Source: Girardinichthys multiradiatus
Taxonomy: Eukaryota > Chordata > Actinopteri > Cyprinodontiformes > Goodeidae
Assembly: GCF_021462225.1 (NCBI RefSeq)
Contig: NC_061816.1
Span: 3,939,249 to 4,003,248, forward strand
Reading direction: 5' to 3'
DNA length: 64,000 bases
In this document: one piece after another, positions 23,790-34,417 of the stretch
How the letters are laid out: each line of letters begins with the position of its first letter
Numbering within the stretch: position 1 is the stretch's first letter
Made by a program: the position numbers and the translations under genes
The notes under the pieces: generated by a model
Database searches by the model: none
Seen by the model: the letters and a program-made list of their open reading frames with translations, nothing else
Told to the model about the DNA's origin: nothing

Positions 23790-24240
23790 CAGTCACAGTT
23801 AATGTGTGACTTTTCACTTTAAAACTGTATTATAATCTTAACTGAGAAAAAGCTTGTTTATGCTCGAAAAACCTCCAACGTGACAGAATTACAACAATTC
23901 TGCAAAGATTAGTGGACCAAAATTCCTCCGCAGGGCTGTAAAAGACTCATTGCATGTTATAGCAAACGGTTTATTGCAGTTGTTGCTGTTGAGGGTTAGC
24001 CCAACCAGTTGTTAGGTTTAGGTGGCAAACACTTTTTCACCACCACTATCTGGTGAATAGCCACTCCCAGGCAAACTAAATAAGCGAGCTGCTGCTGCTT
24101 TTCAGCACAAGCAACTGGGACTTACACGAATCTGCCACTATTGGCTAGCTAAACTGATAACAGATGTGGAAAAACATTGCTTCCCGGGACGTACGCAATA
24201 TGGTGTAAAGAGGGTCTTAAATTATGCTTAAATCTTTTCT
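23790..24240. repeat. Paralogous flank of ZNF-2 (matches 32600-33120), with a Tc1 C-terminus
   Basis: Shares a long, clearly homologous order with the flank of the ZNF-4 remnant, showing that gene plus 3' flank was duplicated. Inside (about 23870-24050, plus strand) is the end of another Tc1-type transposase: TELQQFCKD, W.KIPPQ.CKRLI and RFIAVVAVEG. This insertion predates the duplication because both copies carry it. Confidence 0.75.
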
Positions 24241-24249
24241 ACAATCATA

Positions 24250-24436
24250 ACCAGCAAAGGGTTTATCTTTTATTTCATCAGAAAAAGTGTCTCTCCAGTT
24301 TGGATTCTTTTGTGTATGTTTAAAGATGACTTGAAGGCAAAGAAGTTGCCACAAGCATCTGAACCAAATGTTTTTTTTCTCTCCTGTGTGGATTTGTCAT
24401 GTGTTTGTATAAATATGATTTTGAAGCAAAACTTTT
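24250..24436 (-). pseudogene. Cut-off C-terminal fingers of ZNF-2
   Basis: A GGA-to-TGA change turns CDACGKSF into CDAC-stop. Beyond it the frame still reads SFASKSYLYKHM and, after a frameshift, FAFKSSLNIHKRIQTGE. Two fingers have been lost from the reading frame. Confidence 0.75.
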
Positions 24437-25993
24437 TCAACATGCATCACAACCAAAGGGTTTGTCTCCTGTGTGAATTCTCATGTGCCTGTTCAAAACT
24501 GACTTGTAGACAAATCTTTTTCCACATGCATCACAACTAAAAGGTTTATATCCTGTGTGAATTCTCATGTGTCTGTTTAATTGTGACTTGAAGACAAATC
24601 TTTTTCCACATGCATCACAACCAAAGGGTTTGTCTCCTGTGTGAATTCTCATGTGCCTGTTCAAAACTGACTTGTAGACAAATCTTTTTCCACATGCATC
24701 ACAACTAAAAGGTTCATCTCCTGTGTGAATTCTCATGTGTGTATTTAATTCTGACTTGTAGTAAAATCTTTTCCCACATGCATCACAACCAAAAGGTTTA
24801 TATCCTGTGTGGATTCTCATGTGTTTATCTAAAGTTGACATCTGCACAAATCTTTTCCCACATGCATCACAACCAAAAGGTTTATCTCCTGTGTGAATTC
24901 TCATGTGTTTATCTAAAGTTGACTTCTGCACAAAGCTTTTTCCACATACATCACAAGGAAAGGGTTTGTCTCCTGTGTGGATTCTCATGTGTGTGTTTAA
25001 TTGTGACTTGAAGACAAATCTTTTTCCACATACATCACAAGCAAAGGGTTTGTCTCCTTTGTGAATTCTCAAGTGCCTGTTTAAAGCTGACTTGTAGACA
25101 AATCTTTTTCCACAAGCATCACAAACAAAAGGTTTGTCTCCTGTGTGGATTCTCATGTGTGTGTTTAATTTTGACTTGGAGGAAAATCTTTTTCCACATG
25201 CATCACAAATAAAAGGTTTCTCCCCAGTATGGACTTTTGTGTGTCGTTTTAAATTATATTTCCTGGTAAAACCTTGACCACACTCACCACAATTAAATGT
25301 TTTACTACCTTTCTGGACATTTGTCAGTGAATCTATAATTTTCTTTTCTCTGAAACAAATCTCATTACCAGAACAATCTGAAGACGTTAATCTTGGATGA
25401 CATGTCATGTGACTCTGAAGAGAGCGTCTGTTAGCAAATTTTCCTCCACACTCAGAGCAGCTCAAAGATTTGTTGACAGTGTTTCTGCCTGATCCTGAAG
25501 TCCTGCTCTCCTTCCAATCCTCCTCACTGTCTTCAGTTTCAGAGTCTGATAAGTGTTTAAGCTCAGATTTATGATGCTTCACATCATCATCCTCTTCATC
25601 ATCTTCACCGTCTTTAGTCTCTAAATAGTTGGAAGAGCCTCCATGAGTATTTAGATCTGGGTTTATGCTGATTTCTGCTGTTCCACAGTCCTCTTCTTTA
25701 ATTTCTGCTTTTATCTGGTCAGTTGAGATACTTCTTGGAAGATCTCTGTCGTCTGTGTGGTGTTGATGAAGCTGAGAGAACAGAGGTTTCTCTTCATCCT
25801 CTTCACTCTTCATATTAACAACAGTTACTGGAAACCTGGTATCATCAGTCTCCTCCTTCACATTCAGTTGTTCTCCATCCTGGCTGGTCCAGATTCTTTC
25901 ACTTTCCTCTTTTATGTGGAGGAGCTCCAGTTCCTGCTGGTCCATATCAGGACTCTGTTCTTCAGGAGCCTCTTCTTTAAAATCTGCAGACAT
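24437..25993 (-). CDS. ZNF-2: C2H2 zinc-finger protein, main exon
   Basis: A 518-codon open frame, likely a nuclear DNA-binding regulator. The acidic N-terminal about 170 residues match ZNF-1 closely and carry psi-K-x-E motifs (FKEE, IKEE, VKEE, IKAE, IKEE). Eleven fingers follow: CSECGGKFANRRSLQSH, CGECGQGFTRKYNLKRH, then nine CDACGKRF-type units linked by HTGDKP. Helix residues -1, 3 and 6 change from finger to finger (SKSKLNT, YKSALNR, QKSTLDK, YKSELNT, YKSVLNR and others). The frame ends at a nonsense change in what would be finger 12. TCTGCAG at the start is a possible acceptor, so the first codons may lie in an unseen exon. A Tc1-like element sits about 90 bp upstream in the presumed intron. 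Confidence 0.85.
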   Translation of the reverse strand: MSADFKEEAPEEQSPDMDQQELELLHIKEESERIWTSQDGEQLNVKEETDDTRFPVTVVNMKSEEDEEKPLFSQLHQHHTDDRDLPRSISTDQIKAEIKEEDCGTAEISINPDLNTHGGSSNYLETKDGEDDEEDDDVKHHKSELKHLSDSETEDSEEDWKESRTSGSGRNTVNKSLSCSECGGKFANRRSLQSHMTCHPRLTSSDCSGNEICFREKKIIDSLTNVQKGSKTFNCGECGQGFTRKYNLKRHTKVHTGEKPFICDACGKRFSSKSKLNTHMRIHTGDKPFVCDACGKRFVYKSALNRHLRIHKGDKPFACDVCGKRFVFKSQLNTHMRIHTGDKPFPCDVCGKSFVQKSTLDKHMRIHTGDKPFGCDACGKRFVQMSTLDKHMRIHTGYKPFGCDACGKRFYYKSELNTHMRIHTGDEPFSCDACGKRFVYKSVLNRHMRIHTGDKPFGCDACGKRFVFKSQLNRHMRIHTGYKPFSCDACGKRFVYKSVLNRHMRIHTGDKPFGCDAC

Positions 25994-26085
25994 AATTGAA
26001 ACACTTTATATGCATAATGAACAACTTTACCTTGACAATGTTACAAAGATGATAAAGATCAGAACTAGATAAACAATCTGAAATA

Positions 26086-27300
26086 CACTCACCAGCCACT
26101 TTATTTAGGTACACCAGTCCAACTGCTCGTTAACACAAATTTCTAATCAGCCAATCACATGGCAGCAACTCAATGCATTTCGGCATGTAGACATGGTCGA
26201 TATTATCTGCTGCAGTTCAAACCGAGCATCCGAATGGGGAAGAAAGGTGATTTAGGTGACATTGAATGTGGCATAGTTGTTGGTGCCAGACAGGCTGGTC
26301 TGAGTATTTTAGAAACTGCTGATCTGCTGGAATTTTCACGCCCTACCATCTCTAGGGTTTACAGAGAATGGTCCGAAAAAGAGAAAATATCCAGTGAGCA
26401 GCAGTTCAGTGGGCGCAAATGCCTTATTGATGCCAGAGGTCAGAGGAGAATGGCCAGACTGGTTCGAGCCGATAGAAAGGAAACAGTAACTCAAATAACC
26501 ACTCGTTACAACCAAGGCATGCAGAAGAGCATCTCTGAACCTACAACACGTCGAACCTTGAGGCGGATGGGCTACAAGAGCAGAAGACCACACCAGGTGC
26601 CACTCATTTCAGTTAAGAACAGAAAACTGAGGGTACAATTGGTACAGGCTCAACAAAATTGGACAATAGAAGACTGGAAAAACGTTGCCTGGTCTGATGA
26701 GTCTCGATTTCAGCTGCGACATTCGGACATTAGGGTCAGAATTTGACTTCAACAACATGAAAGCATGGATCCATCCTGCCTTGTATCAACGGTTCAGGCT
26801 GGTGGTGGTGGTGTAATGGTGTGGGGGATATTTTCTTGGCACACTTTGGACCCCTTGGTACCAATTGAGCATCGTGTCAATGCCACAGCCTACCTGAGTA
26901 TTGTTGCTGACCATATAACTTTATGACCACAGTGTACCCATCTTCTGATGGTTACTTCCGGCAGGATAGCGTGCCATGTCATAAAGTATGAATCATCTCA
27001 GATTGGTTTCTTGAACATGACAATGAGTTCACTGTACTCAAATGACCTCCACAGTCACCAGACCTCAATCCAATAGAGCATCTTTGGGATGTGGTGGAAC
27101 AGGAGATTCGCATCATGGATGCAGGCGACAAATCTGCAGCATCTGTGTGATGCTGTCATGTCAATATGGACCAAACTCTTTGAGGAATGTTTCCAGTACC
27201 TTGTTGAATCTACGCCACCAAGGATTAAGACAGTTCTGAAGCCAAAAGGGGGTCCAACCCGGAAGTAGCAAGGTGTACCTAATAAAGTGGCCAGTGAGTG
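26086..27300 (+). mobile_element. Tc1/mariner-type element with short TIRs
   Basis: Flanked by TA (26084-26085 and 27301-27302). Ends CACTCACCAGCCACTTTATT...GGTACACC and their reverse complement form a TIR of about 28 bp. This is a different family from copies A-D. Length 1215 bp. It is inserted just upstream of ZNF-2; the equivalent position next to ZNF-1 lacks it. Confidence 0.95.
26234..27268 (+). pseudogene. Tc1-type transposase, disrupted
   Basis: Starts MGKKGDLGDIE and keeps an HTH (ILETADLLEFSRPTISRVY) and WSDESRFQL with the first catalytic Asp. A TGG-to-TGA change gives the stop near 26746. Later frames still show MVWGIFSWH, a QD box (RQDSVPCHK) and SPDLNPIEHLWDV with the catalytic Glu, with frameshifts in between. 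Inactive. Confidence 0.85.
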
Positions 27301-27302
27301 TA

Positions 27303-28049
27303 TGTCAAAACATGCGACTCAGATGTTAGAGATGTGCTACTACTTCTAGCGTCACTGTGAGTAACCATGTTCACAAGAAAAATGAAACACTGATTTTAGT
27401 TTTGTCAAAGTGCTCTTACTGTTCATACTTCACATAGAAAATTCAAATTTTTTTTACAACAATTTGTCCTCTAATATTTACTGTGACCTCCAAGATTTTG
27501 TTCCCTACAGACATTCAATTACGTCCCTCAAAATCTATAAAATGTTGGTCATTGTTTTTCATTCCTTGGATAAATATCTGGTAAGATGTTTGTTGTTGTA
27601 GAGCAGTTGTGTCCACATTTGTGACACATGGAAAACAAATGACCAGCATGTAATTGTCCCTCTGAATCTTGTGTGCAAAGCAGCCCTGCAACTACTGTCA
27701 TTGGCCTTATGTATTTTATATAATAAGGTCAGGTCAGAGGGCATGTTTTAACTCATAATGAACCCCGGACGCTGTTTCAGGCACACATGAACATTTTTTT
27801 GGTCATAACACTGGTACAATCACACAGAAATTTACAGTTTTTTAAAGCTTTTCAAGGTTCTACCCTGACACAAGCTGAGCCTAACCCAGCCACAGGACCT
27901 TTGGCTCTAGAGGTAGGTCCTGTCTAAATTTCATCAGAAATTTTCTAGTTTTAATTATTATGTATTTTATAACTTTTATGTTCATACTTCAGAGTATGAT
28001 ACTACTTTGTAACACACTTTAAAACAACCACAGCTGCAACAAAGTAGAA
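27303..28049. other. No gene recognised
   Basis: AT-rich sequence; presumably the rest of the intron upstream of ZNF-2. Confidence 0.4.
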
Positions 28050-28200
28050 GTAAGGATCAAGGATCAAGAATCTTTATTGTCATTATGTCACCATAATGAA
28101 ATTCTTGTTGAGGCTTGGCTCCAAAGACATACATGAATTGCACAGACTTAATTGAACAAACACTTACAAAAATTAAGGACATATTTTGCAAGATATAAAA
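28050..28200 (-). mobile_element. LINE 3' tail fragment
   Basis: AAGAATCTTTATTGTCATTATG...CATAATGAAATTCTTGTTGAGGC is the reverse of the 3' end seen at 58620-58690 (GAGCCTCAACAAAATGTCATTATGG...). Same LINE family, minus orientation, 3' end only. Confidence 0.7.
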
Positions 28201-28239
28201 CACCTTGAACACACTTTAGTTTGACACTTGTAGAATTCT

Positions 28240-28530
28240 CCAACTTTCTCATTAAGAGGCGGGGTACACCCTGGACAGGTCGCCAGTCCATCGCAAGACA
28301 ACAAACAACCATGCACACACCTTTTCACAATTCAGAGTCCAATTAACCTAATAGTCATGTTCTTGGACTGTAGGAGGAAGCCGGAGTACCCGGAGAGAAC
28401 CCACGCATGCACGGAGAGAACATGTAAACTCCATGCAGAAAGAACCCCGGCCGGGAGTCGAGCTCAGGACCTTCTTGCTGCAAGGCAACAGTGCTATTAA
28501 CTGCGTCACCGTGCAGCCTACAAAGTTCAA
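28240..28530 (-). repeat. Common fish dispersed repeat
   Basis: Contains GGGGTACACCCTGGACAGG, TCGCCAGTCCATCGC, TGTAGGAGGAAGCCGGAGTA, CCCCGGCCGGGAGTCGA and the GCGTCACCGTGCAGCC end, the typical order of a very abundant teleost repeat. A fragment of it recurs at 39975-40070. Confidence 0.75.
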
Positions 28531-28889
28531 ATGAAATTAATTTTAAAATTAAATGAAATACTGTAAGAAACAAAAGGTAAGAAAGTGAGTGAGGTTTAAT
28601 TATTCAACTTCTTTGCCAGTGTGGTGGAACAAAAATTATTCAACAAAGGAAGTTCCTCAGTTTTATTAATTTAGCCTTGCAAGGGAGAAGCGGTCTTCCA
28701 GCATCAGCCATGTGCCTAGGAGCCGTGCTGTAACTGTTCTGATCAGACAAAGGAAAAGCTTCACTTTATCACGGCATTTCAAGGTCAAAACCCTCTTGGA
28801 TCCTAGGTCTCCTTAGGAGAGGCTGAGGTGGGAACTTTTGTAATTCTTCACTCAGACATGTTGGTTACTCTGCATCAAGTTCCTCCTTT

Positions 28890-29150
28890 AATCTTGTGTG
28901 TCATAGACACAGAATCATTGGCATAACTAAAACTAGGCCACAGAGTTCGATTCTAGCTTCCTTCTGCCATATGTCCATGTGCCCCTGGGCAAGGCATTTA
29001 ACCTCAAGTTGCCTACCGATCTGCATGTTGGTGTATGAATGTTTTAATACACATTGTGTGAATGTGGCTCTAGTGTCAAGCGCTTTGAGTAGTCTGTATG
29101 ACTGGGAAGGAACTATATAGGTTCAGTCCATTTGCCCTGAACCCTGACAT
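28890..29150 (+). repeat. SINE-like short interspersed repeat
   Basis: CCCTGGGCAAGGCATTTAACC, TTGCCTACCGATCTGC, AGCGCTTTGAGTAGTC and AACTATATAGGTTCAGTCCA follow the order of a common fish short repeat whose 3' part resembles an L2-type LINE tail. Confidence 0.6.
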
Positions 29151-29189
29151 AAATAATACAGCATCGAGGACCAGCACTTCGGATTTCAG

Positions 29190-29973
29190 GTTTCAGCTGT
29201 TAAGAGCAGACCGTAACACTGACTTATTGGGAAAAAAGCGAGGACACAGGATCTGATTTTATAAAAACAAAAGTTGGTGCAGAGATATCAAAGTGTGAAG
29301 AAGACATGTAGTCCTGACCTGGAGTCATTTATCATAAACTGTAAACCGTTTTATTCACCAAGGGAGTTCTCCTCCTGGTTGGTGTTTATATTCCACCTGA
29401 AGGCTCCATCAATGAGGCAGAAAGTCATCTAGCTGTGCAGATAACAGATGTGGAGAAAAAACATCCTGACTGTCTCATCATTGTTCTTGGGGATTTTAAC
29501 AGAGCAAACCTCATCAATGAACTTCCCAAATACAGACAGCACATTAAGTGTCCCACCAGAGAAAAACATTCTGGAAAACTGATACACAATTATAAAGGAT
29601 GCATATCACGCAGTCACCAGGGCTGCTTTGAGACTTTCTGACCACCTTCTGGTCCATCTCATCCCAACCTACAGGCAGAAATTAAAAACTTCCAAACCAG
29701 TTGTTCGGACTTGTTAAGAAGTGGACTGATGAGTCAAAGCAGATGTTACAGGCCTGCTTTGACAGCGCAGATTGGACTGCTTTTGAAACTTCAGCCACAG
29801 ACTTAAACCAACTCACTGATGTGATGACATCATACATCAGCTTCTGGGAGGACATGTGTGTGCAGACCAAGACCTTCTACACTTACAATAACAGCAAACC
29901 TCGGTTCCCTTCAGATCTGACGACACTGCACACAAAGAAGGTAGCAGCACACAGCAGTAGAGATCAAGCCCTA
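29190..29973 (+). mobile_element. LINE (L2/Rex1-like), endonuclease part
   Basis: Frames give FYSPREFSS-like and VYIPPEG-like phrases, then LIIVLGDFNRANLINELPKY with the endonuclease GDFN motif, IKCPTRE, and the stretch after the endonuclease (FGLVKKWTDESKQMLQACFD, TDVMTSYISFWEDMC). The LINE is interrupted at 29974 by another element and resumes at 30957. Confidence 0.8.
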
Positions 29974-30956
29974 TGGACGTCATGACGCTTTGCACTCTGG
30001 GATTGCTGCCATCATTTTGTCGGTGGAAACACCGGCATCGCTAACAGAAGCTACCAGTGAAAGCAATGGATCGTAAGTAGAGCAAGTCACGGATTCCGTA
30101 CCAAAACAATCTAAACAGCATTTGGAGACAGCGATACCTCAAAAAGAAATCTGGTCAGTTAACAGGTTCGACCCATACAAACACAGCGAGTGGACCAGCA
30201 ACTTAAATGAGCTTCTAGAAGTAAAGTTACCCAACGTGTTTGGTTGCCTTGTATGTGGAGTGAGTGCAGTTCCGAAATTACATGTCCCAGAAAGCTCAAC
30301 TGCAGTTTACCAACGGAAGGGTGCAGGATCTTCAGATTTACTGAGTAAGTCACCTCAACACTGTTGTTCTCACTAAGGTACATGCAGATAACCTGTACAC
30401 AAAAACATGTCTCCCAAACAACGTTTCTTAGCCCACTACACGCTTGGTGCCAGTGCAATGCTAAACAGTCATGTTAAGTGTTGTTTCTGTTGATCCATAT
30501 TAGCAATCTGAACAGTTACCTCCATGGAGGCAGTAGTGGCAGAGTTTTCCTCCCTGGTAGCTGGTTAGACATATGAAGCTTAGCAGCTTATGTGCAGCTT
30601 TTTAGCTAAGAAAAATGATTTAAATATTACTACATGAAACTTACCTGAGTGGAAACGCAGAGAACACACCAACATGTGTCGTGTAATGTTGGTGAAGGTG
30701 ATGTTAGGTCGCCTAATAGCTGCCAGCCAGCTCTGACTGCTGAGCTCCGTAGTTTTTCTTCCACTTTGGAAAACTGAAAAAACTCTATCCATTTGGAATC
30801 CCCTTTCCTTTACGGCCATGAAAATGACTGTGGCAGTTACAGACGCAACAAAACATTCCCATTTTAACAAAACAGCGCCGATCCAACTAAATGCCCGCTA
30901 CTACTTATGTCTTCCACCGCTATTTCCAAACTGCACGGCATCACATTCCCAACCCC
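29974..30956. mobile_element. DNA transposon nested in the LINE
   Basis: The LINE frame (SRDQAL) breaks off at CCCTA and resumes after 983 bp (YKQARNKLTKK) at CCCCTATAAG, so the insert lies between TA or slightly longer duplicates. The ends show a weak inverted match (TGACGCTTTGCACTCTGGGA against a diverged reverse copy at the right). Inside, 30122-30345 encodes NRFDPYKHSEWTSNLNELL and KLPNVFGCLV, ending at a GTAAGT donor. This resembles the first exon of ISL2EU-like (YqaJ-carrying) fish transposons, but I am not sure of that assignment. Confidence 0.55.
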
Positions 30957-31990
30957 TATAAGCAGGCCAGGAACAAACTGACCAAGAAGATCAAGGCAGC
31001 AAAGACAAACTATGGTGGAAAATTAGAAAAAAACTTCTCACATGGAAGCACCACTGCTGTCTGGACTGGCTTGAAAAGCCTGACCGCCTACAGGACCCCC
31101 TCCTCTTTTGAGCTACTGGTGTTGAAGCACCTGAAGGACCCCTCGCAGTTTGCCTACCAGGCAAACAGGTCGGCAGGTGATGCAATCAACATGGGACTAT
31201 ATTTCATCCCTCAACACCTCGACCACCCAGGGATGTAAGCCAGAATCCTGTTTGTGGGCTTCAGCTCGGCGTTCAATCTACATTTCAACCTACACGAATG
31301 CCTGCACCTCAGCAGATCCGTCTGTGAAACGCCTGAAGTTTGCAGAAGACACCACTGTTATTGGCCTGATCCAGGATGATGACGAGTCTGCATACAGACA
31401 GGAGGTAGACCAGCTGGGACACTGGTGTGGTCAGAACCACAAGGCTGTAGAGATGTTAGTGGACTTTTGGAGATCAGCTCCCTACACACCCCTCCTCACC
31501 ATCCTCTAAAACACTGTATCAACTGTGGACCACTTCGGGTTCCTAGGAACCACAGTTTCTCAAAACCTGAGATGGTCCTCACACATAGACAGCGTTCGGA
31601 ATAAGGCCCAGCAGAGACCGTCTTCCTGAGGCAACTCAAGAAGTACAACCTTTCCCAGAAGCTGTTGGTCATCTTCTCCACTGCCATTATTCAGTCTGTC
31701 CTGTCTTCCTCCATCTCAGTGTGGTTTGGATCATCCACAAAACAGGACAGGTCCAGACTGCAACGAATAATCAGGTCTGCAGAGAGGATCATCAGGGCTG
31801 ACCTTCCCTCCATCCAGGACTTATACAGGTCTAGGGTCATGAAAAAGCTGATAAAATTTCTGCAGATTCAACTCACCCTGCAAACAAGCTGTTTAGACTT
31901 TTACCATCAGGTGGCGCTACAGAGCAATGCCTGCTGAAACCAGCCACCACAGCCAGTTTCTTTCCCCAGGATGTTGCTCTGATGAACACT
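30957..31990 (+). mobile_element. LINE (L2/Rex1-like), reverse transcriptase part
   Basis: Continues from 29973: ARNKLTKKIKAAK, VWTGLKSLTAYRTPSSF, PSQFAYQANRSAGDAI, FAEDTTVIGLIQDDDESAYR (altered YADD box) and LGTTVSQNLRWSSHI. From 31665 come SSSISVWFGSSTKQD and RLQRIIRSAERII. Several frameshifts and deletions; inactive. Confidence 0.85.
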
Positions 31991-32599
31991 GGAAAGGCAG
32001 AGTCACAGAAAAAACAAATTTCACCCATACTTGGACTGTTTAACCGAAGTCAAACTCCTTGTTAGTCACACAAACAAAGTCCCAAACTATCATCAAGCTT
32101 TGGACCCACTGGCTAATAGATCCTGTTCCCCTTTGCTTTTAGCCTGGGACAAGGAACACATCAACAGATTCTGAGCAGCACTTTGGTAACAATATCACAA
32201 ACTAATCCTAATATCTGCTGGGAGCCAGAGTGAAGAATATAAAACCGGTGCAATATGACTTCATTAATATGATTTTCTGCAGACACCAAAACAGGACCAT
32301 CGACACCGGGCCATAACTCCTCCCACTGGAGCAGAGGTTTCCTTTAGCTGCTGAATGTAGGAGAGAGGTCTTCCCCATGGATGTAATGTTATTATCAGCA
32401 GCAATAAAACTAGAATCAATAATCCTGCCACACCTGCAATTTGTGACTTTTATAGACTTAATAGAAACTCCATGTAGAGGTGAAACTTTAACAGTTTCTA
32501 AGGAGGTTTGTCAAAGTGGAGTTCAGTGTTTTGTTGCTTCAGAGGCAAAGAAGGTAAGACAGCTCCTGGTTGGATTAAAACCCATGTTTGAAGCATGAA
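31991..32599. other. No gene recognised
   Basis: The first about 60 bp may be the LINE's 3' untranslated end. The rest holds nothing I can support. Confidence 0.4.
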
Positions 32600-33120
32600 T
32601 GTTCACTTTAAAACTGTATTAAAATCTTAACTGAGGAAAAGCTTGTTCATGTTAAAAAACCCTCCAACGTGGCAGAATTACAACAATTCTGCAAAGATGA
32701 GTGGACTAAAACTCCTCCACAGGGCAGTAAAAGACTCATTGCATGTTATCACAAACACTTTATTGCAGTTGTTGCTGTTGAGGGTTAGTCCAACCAGTTA
32801 TTAGGTTTAGGAGAAGATCACTTTTTCACACCACTATCTACCTGGTGGATATCCACTCCCTGGGGAACTAAACAAGCAAGCTGCTCCTCCTAAGCACGAG
32901 AAACTGGGACTTCCACGACTCTGCCACCATTAGCTAGCTAACCTGATAACAGACAATGGAAGAACAAACACCAAGACTCCAGCATCATTGTTTTCTGGGA
33001 CTATAACAGCAGAGGGCGGATGGATGTTTAGGTAAATGTTACCGATCATTTGTTGTTACTGAGGTGGACTGCTAGGCCATATCACTCAGCCCTACGCTAT
33101 ATGATGTAAAAGAGTCTTAA
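32600..33120. repeat. Second copy of the ZNF-2 flank
   Basis: Collinear with 23790-24240, including the Tc1 C-terminal fragment (32640-32820). It differs by scattered substitutions and by about 100 extra bases near 32955-33075. It places the ZNF-4 remnant as a duplicate of the ZNF-2 unit. Confidence 0.75.
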
Positions 33121-33129
33121 ATTATGCTT

Positions 33130-33490
33130 AAATTGTTTCCACAATCATAACCAGTAGGGGCTTTTCTTTACTGTAAATTCTAGTGTGTTTGTTTAGGTAT
33201 GAATTAGGTTTTTACCACATTTATCACATCCAAAAAGTTTCCAGTTCGGATCCTTGTGTGTTTGTTTAAAGATGACTTGAAGGAAAAACTTTTACCACAA
33301 GCATCTCAACCAATGGGTTTTTCTCTCCTGTGTGGATTTGTCATGTGTTTGTATGAATATGATTTTAAAGCAAAACGTTTTCCACACACAAGCAAATTAT
33401 TCTGTGTGGATTCTCATGTGTATTTTTAATTGTGACTTCTAGGCAAATCTTTTTCCACATGCATCACAGCTAAAGGGTTTGTCTCCTGTG
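33130..33490 (-). pseudogene. ZNF-4: zinc-finger gene remnant
   Basis: Minus-strand finger debris in several frames: GDKPFSCDACGKRFA, then HMRIHTE, KIIFIQTHDKS and CDKCGKNL. The order matches the last fingers and tail of ZNF-2. The upstream fingers and N-terminal block are missing because LTR-like sequence begins at about 33491. Confidence 0.8.
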
Positions 33491-33738
33491 TGTCTAACTT
33501 TAACTTACAGCTGCCTGTCTTGTGTGCCTTTAAAAGCTTTTGTGGGCTTCTGAAGGCAGGCTCAGAAGCTTCACTTTAGGAAGTTAAAACTCTCCTTTTA
33601 TTTTATTTTTGTCAAAAACCTGAAACTAAGGAAGCTTAGATAGCTTTTATTCAAAAACCAACAACACCCGGCTTAATGTCGCTTCCCCTTTCCCTGGCTG
33701 AGCTGGGTTGCAACATTTAATGGGGGCTCGTCCTGGAT
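33491..33738 (+). mobile_element. Endogenous retrovirus LTR end with proline-tRNA primer site
   Basis: At 33721-33738 TGGGGGCTCGTCCTGGAT matches the tRNA-Pro primer-binding site of gammaretrovirus-like elements with one mismatch. It lies four or five bases after a CA that could end an LTR. The LTR would run from TG at 33491 to about 33716 (short, about 226 bp). No gag or pol follows. It is an old host-genome copy without coding capacity. Confidence 0.55.
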
Positions 33739-34170
33739 CTTAATGTAATCCTGGTGACTGAACCAAAAAAAGTAAAAAATATACACACGGCCACCGGCCG
33801 TAACAACGCAGCTCCTCTCTTGGGATGAACGAGACAAGTTTAACTCCCTTAACAGACCTGTTGTTACTAAATCATTTCAAGGCAGGAGGAAGCATAAAGC
33901 TTTGATTATAAAAAAACAACTAAAGGTTTTATTAAATCCCCTTTATTACATTAATAACACAAACATATCTTGGTGCCACTACCAGCCACTAGGGGGCAAT
34001 ATTCTTCCCAAACCAAACAAGGAGAACTAGTTGATTGTGGAGGTGTTATGGTGTAGTTAGTTTTGTTGATTGAGGTGGGTGCAGATGAGAGTTAAAATCT
34101 GGTAATTCAGCAGATAAACTGACCGACAATCAGGCCCCCAAGCACTAACTGCTATTTTTTTTAAAATAGT
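33739..34170. other. Leader-like sequence, no gene
   Basis: AT-rich sequence after the primer site; probably retroviral leader debris, then unassigned. No coding frame. Confidence 0.35.
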
Positions 34171-34417
34171 GTTGGCATGAAGAAGGAAACATCCAAACCT
34201 AATCTGGGCTGGAAAACATCATCCATCATCTGGTGTCTCTTCCTCTGCTGCGTCCTGCCGCTGTTTGAGCTCCTGCTTCCCTCCAGTTTCTTTGACCAGA
34301 TGTTCCTCAAGCTGCTGGACTTCTTTCCAGAGTTCATCAACTGCTGCTGCTGCAGCTCTCTTACAGCTTTATCAACACTCCCGCTTCTGGGCTGCTGACG
34401 AACAGAGAACAAAGGAT
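34171..34417. repeat. 247-bp block, copy 2 (matches 10748-10994)
   Basis: Base-for-base the same as copy 1 by eye. It lies upstream, in minus-strand sense, of the ZNF-4 remnant, as copy 1 lies upstream of the ZNF-3 exon, supporting the idea of a first exon shared by duplicated ZNF genes. Confidence 0.8.

Noticed and set aside
24739..25011. Plus-strand frame rich in MYLILTCSK/HMHHNQK repeats
   Set aside because: Antisense shadow of the ZNF-2 finger repeats.
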